Assembly: GCF_000286835.2 (NCBI RefSeq)
Contig: NZ_AJYD02000038.1
Coordinates: 1,290,513 to 1,354,512, forward strand
Direction: 5' to 3'
Length of the DNA stretch: 64,000 nt
DNA from: Enterovibrio norvegicus FF-33
GTDB lineage: Bacteria; Pseudomonadota; Gammaproteobacteria; Enterobacterales; Vibrionaceae
How positions within the stretch are numbered: the stretch's first letter is position 1; the number at the start of each line of letters is the position of its first letter. The notes beneath the pieces were generated by a model. The model was not told the DNA's origin, searched no databases, and saw only the letters and a list, made by a program, of their open reading frames with translations. Shown piece by piece: positions 27,323-36,071 of this stretch. A program made the translations under genes and the position numbers.

Positions 27323-27781
27323 CTACTGGCTAACGTCTTCCGCTTCAAACTGAATGGCTGCCTGTTCTTCAATGTGGCGGAAGTAGTCACGGTCTTCGGT
27401 CAGGATATGCATGATCAACCATTCGGTTAGGAATGTTTTTACTTTTCCGGGCTGGTCGACGAGGCGATTTTCGGTGATTTCATATTGGGCTTCGTAGACG
27501 TCAAAAATTTGAGTAATCAACTTGTGGTGGTGCGCTTTATGACGCAGGATTTTATCCTCAGGATAACCCACTTCTTCAAGCAGTTTTTCTTCACGGCGGA
27601 AATGCGTTTCTGCATAACGAATTAATTTATTCAGCGTTTCAAAAATTACCTGATCATCGTCACCCCGACGAATGTTGTCGTAGAAGCGATTGGCAATATC
27701 GAACAGCATCTTGTGCTCGTCATCAATGCTTTTCACGCCTGACTCGAAAATCTTTCCCCAAGCAATAAATTTTGTCGTCAT
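27323..27781 (-). CDS. Bacteriohemerythrin
   Basis: A 152-residue single-domain hemerythrin. The di-iron ligands are visible in order: His in SIDDEHKMLFD, His and Glu in ETHFRREEKLLEE, His in KAHHHKLI, and the C-terminal His and Asp in IMHILTEDRDYF. The product starts MTTKFIAWGKIFESGVKSIDDEH, the usual bacteriohemerythrin opening. It reversibly binds oxygen between two iron atoms and may deliver, store or sense O2 or bind NO. The gene is divergent from a chemoreceptor gene 368 bp away. No signal peptide. Confidence 0.92.
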   Translation of the reverse strand: MTTKFIAWGKIFESGVKSIDDEHKMLFDIANRFYDNIRRGDDDQVIFETLNKLIRYAETHFRREEKLLEEVGYPEDKILRHKAHHHKLITQIFDVYEAQYEITENRLVDQPGKVKTFLTEWLIMHILTEDRDYFRHIEEQAAIQFEAEDVSQ

Positions 27782-28149
27782 ATCATTCCCTTAACCCAAT
27801 TAAACCAGTGTAAGGCAGTTCAAATTTGAGCGAAACGATAGACCTCATGAATAGTAAGTTTAATTTATTCGTCAGTAATAAATGAGTGATCAGCAAGGAT
27901 TTAGTCAATCGCTGTTTCCAACCCATTGATGCGTGACCTTCTATTGATAAGTCATGGTGAGCCACACGCGTATTCATCAGGCAGAGGTGATTTTTGACAG
28001 CGGGAATGACACAGGGAAAGAAATCCCAGAGTGATGTGAGCCGCATTCAATACGCCAATTCTACGTTACTGATTATTATGTAACTTAAGTGAAACACTCG
28101 AATACTACCGTTGCCCAATCTTAATTTGAGTAGTTGGTAGGAAACAAAC
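27782..28149. other. Intergenic region between hemerythrin and chemoreceptor genes
   Basis: Divergent promoter region of about 370 bp. An 87-codon frame on the minus strand (27783-28046) has no ribosome site and an unlikely composition, so I do not call it. No clear operator seen. Confidence 0.4.
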
Positions 28150-29748
28150 ATGACTGTACGTCAGCGGCTGCTGATCGCCTTTACCCTCTTTATCGCGTCA
28201 ACCATTGGGCTTGGCAGTCTGGCTCTTTGGATATCATCACGTTCTGCTGATGCGTATTCGGAATATGTGAACGAGCAATTACCCGAAGTGTGGGCGCTAA
28301 TGGCGTTTGAGCGCGACCATCGCACCTTACTGACGCTGTCGCAGAAAATTAAAGCGCAGCTTTTGTTCTGGAATGAAGTCACTCCTCAGTTTGACGCGTT
28401 CAAAGATAACTACGAGCAGAGTTGGCAGGCGTTGTCTCGGTATCCTTCCCTAAGTGCGTGGCGCGATGAACATGTTGAACAGAAGCAAAATCTGGATGTT
28501 TATGTAGAAAAGCTTGGTGATGCGATAGCCAATCAGAGTTTTTACGATGCTGGAAGGCTGGTGGATTTTGATATGTATTCAACCATTGATCCTATCCTTC
28601 TGGCGATTAATGAAAAACTCACTGAACGCCAAGCCCACGCGCAATATACTGCGAATGGGCTGATAGGCTTTTTGAATCAGCAGGCTAACGTTATCTATAT
28701 CGGTGGTGGTGTCGCATTGCTCATGGCGATGGTGCTGATGTTATGGCTTCGGAAAACCGTGATTATTAGACTGAATAACATTTCTACTGCGCTAACGAAT
28801 ATTGATACTGAGTCCGATCTCTCTGTGCGCATCGACGACCATTATCATGATGAAGTCTCGGCAGTTGCGCGTGCCACTAATAATTTACTTGAGAAGTTCA
28901 ACCAGTTTGTTAATCACATTCAGACTCGCACGGGAGAATTGGATCAACAGTCGGATACGCTGGGGAACCAAAGTCGCAAGGTTTCTGACATCAATGAAGA
29001 TACACGCTCACAGATCACAGAGGTCGCACATTCATTAACCGTCATGGAAATGGCAACCGCGGAGATTGCTTCTGCTATGAAAGATACTCGCGAATGCATC
29101 AGTAAGTTGGCGCATGACAACGGCGAACTTCAAACGCAAATGACGGCGACTGAACAATCCATTGCTTACAGCGTCAGCACGGTGGAAAAAGTGGAGGTGA
29201 CGATGGCGAGCTTGAAACAAACCAGTGAGCAAATAGCCAGTGTGATGGATGTCATTGAAAGCATTGCTCAGCAAACTAATCTGCTGGCCTTGAATGCCGC
29301 AATTGAAGCGGCGCGAGCAGGGGAGTATGGACGTGGTTTTGCTGTGGTTGCTGATGAGGTTCGTAGCCTTTCACTGCGTACTTCTGAATCAACCGGCGAT
29401 ATTCGCACTTGGATCAATGATCTGCTTGCTCGAGTGGATGCAGCCACCTCGTTGCTTAATGATTCTAAGCAAGCCAGTGAAGATAACCAAAAAGCCAGTG
29501 TTCAGTTACAACTGTATTTGGGTGAAATGAACCGTACCTTTGATGGGTTAGAGCATCGCAGTACGGAAGTGGAGGTTGCGCTATCTTCGCAGCATAGGGA
29601 AATTGAGCAACTCACTGAGCGTCGCCGAGATCTGAAACGAGGCAGCCAATTACTCACGGCAGCCATCAGTACAACCAACGATGTCAGTGGTGAGCTAAGT
29701 ACCCAATCAACGGCGTTGACCAAGCTGACAGATCAATTCCAAATTTAG
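28150..29748 (+). CDS. Methyl-accepting chemotaxis protein
   Basis: The 532-residue receptor has a first membrane segment at residues ~7-29, a periplasmic helical sensor of about 150 residues, a second membrane segment (~178-198, [20 protein letters not shown]), a HAMP domain (~200-255) and a long cytoplasmic coiled coil. The signalling tip is [37 protein letters not shown], the hallmark of chemoreceptors that bind CheA and CheW. The periplasmic ligand is unknown. No C-terminal NWETF-like pentapeptide is present. TAGGAAACAAAC upstream gives the ribosome site. It is divergent from the hemerythrin gene, a pairing that hints at oxygen or redox taxis. Confidence 0.94.
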   Translation: MTVRQRLLIAFTLFIASTIGLGSLALWISSRSADAYSEYVNEQLPEVWALMAFERDHRTLLTLSQKIKAQLLFWNEVTPQFDAFKDNYEQSWQALSRYPSLSAWRDEHVEQKQNLDVYVEKLGDAIANQSFYDAGRLVDFDMYSTIDPILLAINEKLTERQAHAQYTANGLIGFLNQQANVIYIGGGVALLMAMVLMLWLRKTVIIRLNNISTALTNIDTESDLSVRIDDHYHDEVSAVARATNNLLEKFNQFVNHIQTRTGELDQQSDTLGNQSRKVSDINEDTRSQITEVAHSLTVMEMATAEIASAMKDTRECISKLAHDNGELQTQMTATEQSIAYSVSTVEKVEVTMASLKQTSEQIASVMDVIESIAQQTNLLALNAAIEAARAGEYGRGFAVVADEVRSLSLRTSESTGDIRTWINDLLARVDAATSLLNDSKQASEDNQKASVQLQLYLGEMNRTFDGLEHRSTEVEVALSSQHREIEQLTERRRDLKRGSQLLTAAISTTNDVSGELSTQSTALTKLTDQFQI

Positions 29749-29876
29749 CCTGGTAAAGTCTTTGGCTATATCATTAATCCCTAGGATTCGCGTGAAAGAG
29801 TCATCAACACCAAGCAAAATTGCACTTAAATTGAATGGGCTCGTGTAGTTCAATTTTGCGATGAGGTAGTGCCACC

Positions 29877-31313
29877 ATGGCGTACAAAAACACAGAAAAA
29901 GCAAAAAACGAAGCGGTGGAGTGGGCATTAACCCATGGCATGGCGTTGAAGCAAACCCTAGATTCCGCAAGGCACCCTGCATTTGCCTTAACGCCAACGG
30001 TAATTGAGCAGACGCGTTTTGAACGGCTTAAGTCATCGGTCCATCTGCTGGGTAAATTGGTACATGCCGTATCGCAAGATCATGATTATTTGCATGAAGC
30101 CATCGCGCCTATCACGGCAGGCAATGTGTTTTTCAAGACTCTACTCAAAATGGCAGACGATATTCATTGCAGTGACGGGCCTCAATCATGTTTGCCTATG
30201 CTGCTGATGCGCAGTGATTTCATGGACGATGCACAGCTTGGTCCAAAACTGGTTGAATTTAATGGCATCGCGGCGGGTATGGGACCGTTCGGTCAGCGCA
30301 TTCATGAATTGCACTGTTATTTGGCAAAACAATGGCCAGCACCCTATACGGAATGGTCGGGTGATGAAGTCGGACGACCCGTTAGCAATTCCGCGTTGCA
30401 AGGTTTGGCGGCAGGCATTGCTGCGGCGACATGGAAGATCAAACAGGAATTTTCAGATGCAGGGACACCAACATTTCTAATGGTGGTGCAAGAGCGCGAA
30501 GACAATGTGTATGACCAACACTTGTTGGAACACGCACTGCAAGACAAAGGTATTCGAACGGTGCGTCGTACTTTTCGTGAACTGTATGATGGGCTTTCAA
30601 CGGGCGAGAACCAGCGTCTTTTGCTAGATGGTATTGGGGCAATTGACACGGTTTATCTGCGCGCGGGTTACCAGTTCTCGGATTATGTGGCACACGACAT
30701 TATTGATCGCGCATGTTGTGAGGCGCTTACGCAAACTCGCGTCATGATTGAAAAACATCGCGTGGCGGTGAATGCGACGGTGAGCCAGCAGTTGGCGACC
30801 AGCAAGCGTATACAAATGCTGCTTTCTTCCCAAAGTGCAGAGTCATTAACGCGTTTTGGTTTGAGCGAATCGGAAGCGAATGAAGTGAAGCATTTGTTGG
30901 GCGATATGATCGCGGTGGACGCGCAAAGCGCTGAATGGGTGAAACAACGCCCCTTGGATGAGTGGGTGTTGAAAAATCAGGGAGAAGGCGGGGGTCACTG
31001 TGTGTTTGGCGATGACATTTATACCAAGCTAAAGGCGTTAGATCCTAATGAATACGAAGCGTGGGCGTTGATGCGCAGGCTGCTTCCTCTTCCTCGTTCG
31101 CAAGCCGCGTATGTGGTGCGAAAAGGCGAGATTTACGTGATTGACGATTTGATCAGCGAAATTGGACTGTTCACGGTTCATATTGATGGTGAGCCGGCAT
31201 TGGAAAACGGCGGCTACGCGGGGTATCTCATTCGCAGCAAGTCATCTCAAGTCTCTGAAGGCGGCGTTCACAGTGGCATGGGCGCGTTGGATTCATTGGC
31301 ATTCAAAGCTTAG
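29877..31313 (+). CDS. Eukaryotic-type glutathione synthetase
   Basis: The 478-residue protein matches the eukaryotic GSH synthetase family, not bacterial GshB. Landmarks in order: KLVEFNGIAAGMG (~124-136, corresponding to the substrate-binding VEINTIS loop), VVQEREDNVYDQHLLEHAL with GIRTVRRTFRELYD (~203-238), LKNQGEGGGHCVFGDDI (~365-381, the glycine-rich loop closing over ATP), and EGGVHSGMGALDS (~461-473, the C-terminal alanine-rich A-loop of the family). It ligates glycine to gamma-glutamylcysteine, or may act on a related dipeptide. ATP-grasp fold, cytoplasmic. The start has GAGGT upstream. Probably acquired by horizontal transfer at some point; whether a normal gshB also exists cannot be seen in this window. 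Confidence 0.88.
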   Translation: MAYKNTEKAKNEAVEWALTHGMALKQTLDSARHPAFALTPTVIEQTRFERLKSSVHLLGKLVHAVSQDHDYLHEAIAPITAGNVFFKTLLKMADDIHCSDGPQSCLPMLLMRSDFMDDAQLGPKLVEFNGIAAGMGPFGQRIHELHCYLAKQWPAPYTEWSGDEVGRPVSNSALQGLAAGIAAATWKIKQEFSDAGTPTFLMVVQEREDNVYDQHLLEHALQDKGIRTVRRTFRELYDGLSTGENQRLLLDGIGAIDTVYLRAGYQFSDYVAHDIIDRACCEALTQTRVMIEKHRVAVNATVSQQLATSKRIQMLLSSQSAESLTRFGLSESEANEVKHLLGDMIAVDAQSAEWVKQRPLDEWVLKNQGEGGGHCVFGDDIYTKLKALDPNEYEAWALMRRLLPLPRSQAAYVVRKGEIYVIDDLISEIGLFTVHIDGEPALENGGYAGYLIRSKSSQVSEGGVHSGMGALDSLAFKA

Positions 31314-31436
31314 CGATCTCGAAAACCCTCTGATTTTGGTGATTTTTGAGCACGTTGAAACGATATTTTCTGCCCTCGGTCTTGGCGATTGAGGGAATTT
31401 TTGCGAATAACTGACTCGTAAACAACCTGTCATCGA

Positions 31437-32348
31437 CTAATTTTTCTCGGAAAACGTCGCCAAAAACCATTTTGAAAACTCACGCGCAGGCGGCTTTAAA
31501 GGCACGTCTTTTCTTGAAACAAGATAGTAGCTTGATGCCGACGGTAAGGCTTTGTCAGATAGCCGAACTAATTCGCCTCGTTCAATTTCCGCTTTGCTCA
31601 ATACACTTCTCGCTAGAATAACGCCTTGGCCTGCAATCGCCGTTTTCATCGCGAATTGATATTCATTGAAACGAAGTTGACGGCAGTTATCGCTAACCTC
31701 TGTGCTGTGTGCTCCTAGCCATTGTTGCCAGCCTGGGGTCACGTTCACCAGTTGTGGGCTGACATCCACGATCATCGCAGATTGTTCAATCAAGGTTTTT
31801 AAGTCGTTAGTGCCTAGCTGTTCAATAAGGGCTGGGCTTGCACAGGGAAAGACGGTTTCATCGGCGATTTTATCGAACGTGAGGCCTTCTTGGCTGGGGT
31901 TGTAGGTATAGCGAATGGCAAGGTCGAGTGAGTGAGAACGAAAATCGACTTTTGTATTGTCGGTTTCGAGATGAATGCTTAAATCGGGATAGGACGCATA
32001 AAACTGAGGCAGTGCATCCATCAGGCGAAGATATGCAAATGACGATAGGGCACTGACTGAAATCTCGCTGCTGGCCGCGCTTGATCGTAAGTGGTGCGTT
32101 GCAGACAGCAATTGGTCAAATGCGCTGGTGCTGGTTTCTGCCAACTGTTTGCCCATTTCGGTTAATACCAACTTGCCTTGATGGCGGAAAAACAGCGGTG
32201 CTTTGAACCATGCTTCGAGTTGTTTTATTCGCTGGCTGACCGCTGAGGGCGTCACATACAGCATTTGGGCTGCAGCTGCGATCGTCCCAGTTTTGATGAC
32301 AGCATCAAATGATACCAAGGCGTTCATTGGTGGAATTTCATGATTCAT
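31437..32348 (-). CDS. LysR-family transcriptional regulator (GcvA-like)
   Basis: The 303-residue protein has a LysR helix-turn-helix in its first 65 residues (NALVSFDAVIKTGTIAAAAQMLYVTPSAVSQRIKQLEAW) and a periplasmic-binding-like effector domain. The text PMNALVSFDAV and the SLDLAIRYTYNPS and KTAIAGQGVILARS phrases fit the GcvA-like subgroup. It is divergent from an EamA transporter gene 291 bp away, which is the usual arrangement for a LysR regulator and its target. GAAGG precedes the ATG at 32348. Confidence 0.9.
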   Translation of the reverse strand: MNHEIPPMNALVSFDAVIKTGTIAAAAQMLYVTPSAVSQRIKQLEAWFKAPLFFRHQGKLVLTEMGKQLAETSTSAFDQLLSATHHLRSSAASSEISVSALSSFAYLRLMDALPQFYASYPDLSIHLETDNTKVDFRSHSLDLAIRYTYNPSQEGLTFDKIADETVFPCASPALIEQLGTNDLKTLIEQSAMIVDVSPQLVNVTPGWQQWLGAHSTEVSDNCRQLRFNEYQFAMKTAIAGQGVILARSVLSKAEIERGELVRLSDKALPSASSYYLVSRKDVPLKPPAREFSKWFLATFSEKN

Positions 32349-32581
32349 GGTTAGCCTTCGTTCATCAGTCCTTTGATGCTGTCTACCTTAGCATTTATCG
32401 CCTATTACCGTATCTATCTTCCCATTTGCGCATTTGACTTCTTGTTATAGATGCCGCGAAAGTAACGCGACTTAAGCACAGCTTACGCCCCCTAAGAATT
32501 GATAAATATCGCGCCCATCGACTTGAGGATAGGGTTGTCGCATGAATACTCACGCCTTTGAACTGAAGCCTCGTAGCCTGA

Positions 32582-32596
32582 AATCTGATTCAGATT
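32582..32596. promoter_or_regulatory. Inverted repeat upstream of the EamA gene, possible LysR site
   Basis: AATCTGATTCAGATT is palindromic apart from its central base, with a further GATTCAGAT overlap to 32602. It lies about 45-60 bp before the transporter start in the LysR-EamA divergent region. A role as operator is inference. Confidence 0.4.
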
Positions 32597-32639
32597 CAGA
32601 TTATCGGCGAAGTGAAAAGACGAAAATAAGGAACATGTG

Positions 32640-33554
32640 ATGACGGTAAATAAAGAGAACTGGGGAAAATATGAGTTAATTTTTGCCATGGTGGTGTCTG
32701 GTACGTTAGGTGTCTTCGTGACTGAATCAGGGCAATCTGCGCTCAATGTGGTGTTTTACCGATGTGTGTTTGGTTTTATGTTTCTTGGCGTGTATTCAGG
32801 GCTTCGGGGATATTTGCGTTTCAGTATATTAACGGCCAAAGATTGGGCGTTAACCGCATTCGGTGGCATTGCGTTGGTGGCTAACTGGTGCTTGTTGTTT
32901 GCCTCGTTTGAATATGCGCCGATTGGGGTTTCAACGGTGGCATATCACGTTCAGCCTATCTTTGTGATGGTGCTAGCGACGCTGTTTCTGAACGAAAAGT
33001 TTGCGGCGCATAATTGGCTCTGGATCGGGCTAGCATTTATCGGCGTGACGCTGATTGTCGGACTCGAAACGGAAAATGCGGGCTGGGGGGTAGCAACTGG
33101 CGTTCTACTCTCGATATCAGCGGCGTTTCTCTATGCCATTACCACGCTTATCACGCGCCAGCTTAAACACATCAAACCGCATATGCTTGCTGTGGTTCAG
33201 CTCGCTATAGGTGGTGTTGTCCTGTTCTTTATTGCACCCATGGAGCAAGTTCCTACGACAGGCGATCACTGGTTTTGGCTGTTGGCTTTAGCATTGATTC
33301 ATACATGCATCATGTACATATTCATGTATAGCGCCTATCAAAAACTCGAAATTTCGATGGTGGCGGTGCTGGGGTATATTTATCCCGTCGCTGCGGTGAT
33401 GGTGGATTACATGGTTTATGACAATGCAATCACGCCGCTGATGGCGCTAGGCATTGCGGCGATATTATTCTCAGGCTACGCGATGAATCGCTCACTGACG
33501 CCAAGACGTATTCTGGATGCGGTAAAACGACAAGCTACACGCCAGCCTTGCTAA
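32640..33554 (+). CDS. EamA/DMT-family drug/metabolite transporter
   Basis: A 304-residue integral membrane protein with ten predicted segments arranged as two EamA repeats (first repeat ending FLNEKFAAHNWLWIGLAFIGVTLIV, second ending DNAITPLMALGIAAILFSGYAMN). DMT exporters move amino acids, nucleobases or drugs; the substrate here is unknown. I take the ATG at 32640, with AAGGAA seven bases upstream, over the GTG at 32637. It is divergent from a GcvA-like LysR gene that probably controls it. Confidence 0.9.
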   Translation: MTVNKENWGKYELIFAMVVSGTLGVFVTESGQSALNVVFYRCVFGFMFLGVYSGLRGYLRFSILTAKDWALTAFGGIALVANWCLLFASFEYAPIGVSTVAYHVQPIFVMVLATLFLNEKFAAHNWLWIGLAFIGVTLIVGLETENAGWGVATGVLLSISAAFLYAITTLITRQLKHIKPHMLAVVQLAIGGVVLFFIAPMEQVPTTGDHWFWLLALALIHTCIMYIFMYSAYQKLEISMVAVLGYIYPVAAVMVDYMVYDNAITPLMALGIAAILFSGYAMNRSLTPRRILDAVKRQATRQPC

Positions 33555-33654
33555 GCGCCCCGACTAAACCCAACAGATGAATCGAAATAGATTGAACGAA
33601 ACAGGCTAAACGAGCGTGCCACCTGAAAGTGACTGGCTCAGTTCACGCTATTGT

Positions 33655-34056
33655 CTAATCTTCGATGTTGGGTGTTTTGGGGTAGGGGTATTTGACATGG
33701 CCGATACGAATCACAAACACCGTGATGGCCATGATCAGAGTTGCAGCGGCAATGGTCATGATTCGCCAATCGTCCATGTTTTTCATGTCGAGAATAAGAT
33801 ACCGCGCCAGTGCAACAATACCGATGTAAAGGGGCATACGAACTGGCACTTTGCCGGATTCAAAGAAGCTGTGAACCATCGCCAGTACTTCGAGGTAAAT
33901 AAAGAGCAGTAATAAATCTCCGACTGATACGGTTCTATTCACGATAACGAGATAGATTTCTTCGCCTATGGCGTAAATCGTCGCGATGACAATCAGTACC
34001 AATACAACATTTTCCAGACTATGTATGACTTTGGTTGTCGTCTTATGCTTAGGCAT
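33655..34056 (-). CDS. psiE: PsiE phosphate-starvation-inducible membrane protein
   Basis: A 133-residue inner-membrane protein with four hydrophobic segments. The central text LLFIYLEVLAMVHSFFESGKVPVRMPLYIGIVALARYLILD corresponds to the conserved PsiE core. In E. coli psiE is under PhoB and cAMP-CRP control; its biochemical role is unknown. AAGGAC lies upstream of the ATG. It is convergent with the EamA gene and preceded (on its strand) by the M14 peptidase gene with a hairpin between them. Confidence 0.88.
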   Translation of the reverse strand: MPKHKTTTKVIHSLENVVLVLIVIATIYAIGEEIYLVIVNRTVSVGDLLLLFIYLEVLAMVHSFFESGKVPVRMPLYIGIVALARYLILDMKNMDDWRIMTIAAATLIMAITVFVIRIGHVKYPYPKTPNIED

Positions 34057-34133
34057 CGGAATCTCAAACTGTCCTTAGTTATAAGGTCAGTCTAACGAGA
34101 TAACTTGAGTGGGGTTTGTATCATTAGCAAGAG

Positions 34134-34161
34134 CACACTCCCTCAGTGCTGAGGGAGTGTG
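34134..34161 (-). terminator. Strong hairpin between the M14 gene and psiE
   Basis: Twelve-base arms CACACTCCCTCA and TGAGGGAGTGTG with a 4-base loop, 29 bp after the M14 gene stop. The following minus-strand bases (CTCTTGCTAATG) form only a poor U tract, so it may be a weak terminator or a transcript-end stabiliser. Confidence 0.6.
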
Positions 34162-34190
34162 TAGGTGAAGAACGCGAGATCTTGAATTGT

Positions 34191-35111
34191 TTAGCGTTGT
34201 GCAATCAAATAATTCAATGCACCGCGAATGGCTGCAACTTGTGCATCGTTGCACTCTTGGTCGGTGACTTTCTCGCTGTCTGGGTACACTTCTGTGGTGG
34301 TGCTGTACTGGCAATTTGTAAAGCCAGTGCACAGTCCCAATGATTTCACTGGGTAGTTGATCACACCGTCTTGCTCAACAGGTGTACCAATAATCAAGCC
34401 CTTGTTGTCAGCTGGCGCAATGTGCGTCACTTTACGCACTTCATCAATGATCGCCGTTTGGAAATCGGTGTTCGGGTTTTCACTGTCTCCCACGGTATAG
34501 AATCCATCAGGCACGGTGTCTTCTTCGTAATCTTTGCCATCACGAGCGGCCAGTGCAGGACGAAATTCAGAATCGTCGGTATCCGTGGTTTCATGCAAAT
34601 CAATGTGCGTGAAGACTTCAACGCTTAAGCGTTTTACCCACGCCATCACATTGGCGGACTCTTCCGATGGGCTGTTTTCTACGAACGAACGGTTTGGATC
34701 AACTGCAATTGGGTTCCAACGGTTGATGGTTTCATAACCCCAAGGGCTGATACACGGTGCAACAACCAGGTTGAAGTGCTCGGTATAAGCCAGTGCCTCG
34801 GTATCAAGAAACTGCAACGCGCCATGCACACCGCTGGTTTCGTAACCATGAACGCCACCCGTGATCAGAACTGTTGGCTTGCTTTGGTCAAAATTACGGC
34901 TTCGAATACCGAACTGCGGGTAACGCGATTCATCAAAAGACAATGCGCCGTATTGCGTGATGTCGAAGCGGTCTTTCAACGCCTCGATTTTTGTCATCAC
35001 ATCCTCTTTGTAGCTGCGCTTGATGCTGGTGGTTTTGAGCCACTGCGCTTTTTCTTCATCTCCCCAAGGCTGCCCTGGTGTGCCGATAGGGAAATTGATG
35101 GATGCTATCAT
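34191..35111 (-). CDS. M14-type zinc carboxypeptidase (succinylglutamate desuccinylase-like)
   Basis: The 306-residue protein carries the M14 zinc site: ITGGVHGYETSG (His and Glu ligands, residues ~82-93) and THIDLHETTD (third ligand His). GFYTVGD and the C-terminal STTTEVYPDS provide strand and catalytic-glutamate candidates (TEV). There is no signal peptide, so it is cytoplasmic, like the bacterial M14 proteins that trim peptidoglycan peptides or deacylate amino acids. Substrate unknown. The ATG at 35111 follows GAGGAATTATC. Single gene, divergent from the operon starting at 35418. Confidence 0.85.
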   Translation of the reverse strand: MIASINFPIGTPGQPWGDEEKAQWLKTTSIKRSYKEDVMTKIEALKDRFDITQYGALSFDESRYPQFGIRSRNFDQSKPTVLITGGVHGYETSGVHGALQFLDTEALAYTEHFNLVVAPCISPWGYETINRWNPIAVDPNRSFVENSPSEESANVMAWVKRLSVEVFTHIDLHETTDTDDSEFRPALAARDGKDYEEDTVPDGFYTVGDSENPNTDFQTAIIDEVRKVTHIAPADNKGLIIGTPVEQDGVINYPVKSLGLCTGFTNCQYSTTTEVYPDSEKVTDQECNDAQVAAIRGALNYLIAQR

Positions 35112-35340
35112 GATAATTCCTCATTGAGAGATGGTGAGTTGCTTTCTAGGTTAAACGGCTTGTTGACTGACAGGGTCAGAATTCTCTGGAAAGAGAGAGT
35201 AGCACACTCTTTTGCGCATTCAATTGCCATCACATGCTGATTGATAACTATTTTATCATTAATGGCAAGAGGTCATGGTGACATTTATTCCTGCTTATAC
35301 TTCATGGGGTTAGTATCTGGCTGAAAAATAATTTCTCATC

Positions 35341-35392
35341 TTTAAGTCATCCTTAAGTGATTCTTAAGACTCACTGATTAGGCTCTCATTAT
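35341..35392 (+). promoter_or_regulatory. PmrA/QseB-type box and promoter of the 35418-41938 operon
   Basis: Three half-sites TTTAAG (35341-35346), CTTAAG (35352-35357) and CTTAAG (35363-35368) are separated by exactly five bases each, an 11-bp period. This fits the YTTAAK-N5-YTTAAK box bound by PmrA/QseB-type OmpR-family regulators. The third half-site sits where a -35 element would be, and CATTAT at 35387-35392 is a suitable -10. The operon downstream ends with its own OmpR-family response regulator and sensor kinase, so autoregulation is likely. Confidence 0.8.
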
Positions 35393-35417
35393 CGCTTACA
35401 GCTAGGAAAGAAGCGGA

Positions 35418-36071
35418 ATGGAAAAGAAGCCTATATTTGCCACCTTCGAGATAGTGACAGAATCGCATTCATTGAGAGCGGACGTGGAGCACTATATTGC
35501 CGAACGTTATCGCATCGCGTTTGATGCCACTATCACTGAGTTCATGCCTTACTTCTTCTGCGCATTAGATGAAGAAGGGAACATCTTATCGGTGTGTGGC
35601 TTTCGCACAGCAAACAACGAACGCTTGTTTCTTGAGCAGTATTTGCATCTTCCGGCTGAACAGCTTATCTCACAGCATTTTGGTGCGCGTGTTGAACGCA
35701 GCGCGCTGATTGAATTTGGTCAGCTCGCTTCATTTTCACGCGGGGTGTCGTTACAGCATTTCACCTACCTTTCCCGTTATCTGGTTGAGCAAGGATTTAG
35801 CTGGTGTATCTTCACCGCGACGGGGCCACTGCAAGCCATGATGAAACGATTTGGCTTGGCGCCCGTGTCGCTGGTAGATGCCGATTCAGCATGCATTGAT
35901 AACGCTGAATCTGTGTGGGGGAGCTACTACCAAACACAACCTAAAGTGTCGGCGGGAAGCTTAGTCGCAGGGGCTAAGCAGCTTTCGCAGATTGACCTGA
36001 GAGCATCAAACACACATTTGGCTTCAAATACGGCCATGTACAAAACAGGGCTGGGGGTGTCCCATGGTTAA
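35418..36071 (+). CDS. Thermostable-hemolysin family protein
   Basis: A 217-residue cytoplasmic protein resembling the Vibrio thermostable hemolysin (delta-VPH) family. Key phrases are HYIAERYRIAFDATITEFMPYFFCAL, GFRTANNERLFLEQYLHLPAEQLI and VERSALIEFGQLASFSRGVSLQHFTYLSRYLVEQGFSWCIFTAT. No signal peptide is visible. The family name comes from hemolytic clones; the layout (YF start, central strand ALIEFGQLAS, then a long helix) resembles N-acyltransferases of the GNAT/acyl-homoserine-lactone-synthase kind, and an acyltransferase role would fit the enzymes encoded downstream. That role is inference. It is the first gene after the PmrA-type box, has AGGAAAGAAGCGGA before its ATG, and its end overlaps the next gene by 8 bp. 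Confidence 0.85.
   Translation: MEKKPIFATFEIVTESHSLRADVEHYIAERYRIAFDATITEFMPYFFCALDEEGNILSVCGFRTANNERLFLEQYLHLPAEQLISQHFGARVERSALIEFGQLASFSRGVSLQHFTYLSRYLVEQGFSWCIFTATGPLQAMMKRFGLAPVSLVDADSACIDNAESVWGSYYQTQPKVSAGSLVAGAKQLSQIDLRASNTHLASNTAMYKTGLGVSHG

Noticed and set aside
27783..28046. 87-codon minus-strand frame between hemerythrin and the chemoreceptor
   Set aside because: Low-complexity, hydrophobic and tryptophan-rich without a ribosome site; lies in the expected promoter region.
29871..29880. GCCACCATGG at the start of the eukaryotic-type glutathione synthetase gene, identical to the eukaryotic translation-start consensus
   Set aside because: A ten-base match is easily fortuitous, and a normal bacterial GAGGT ribosome site lies just upstream.
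34776..35240. 154-codon plus-strand frame antisense to the M14 peptidase gene
   Set aside because: Shadow of the real gene; no ribosome site and cysteine/tryptophan-heavy composition.
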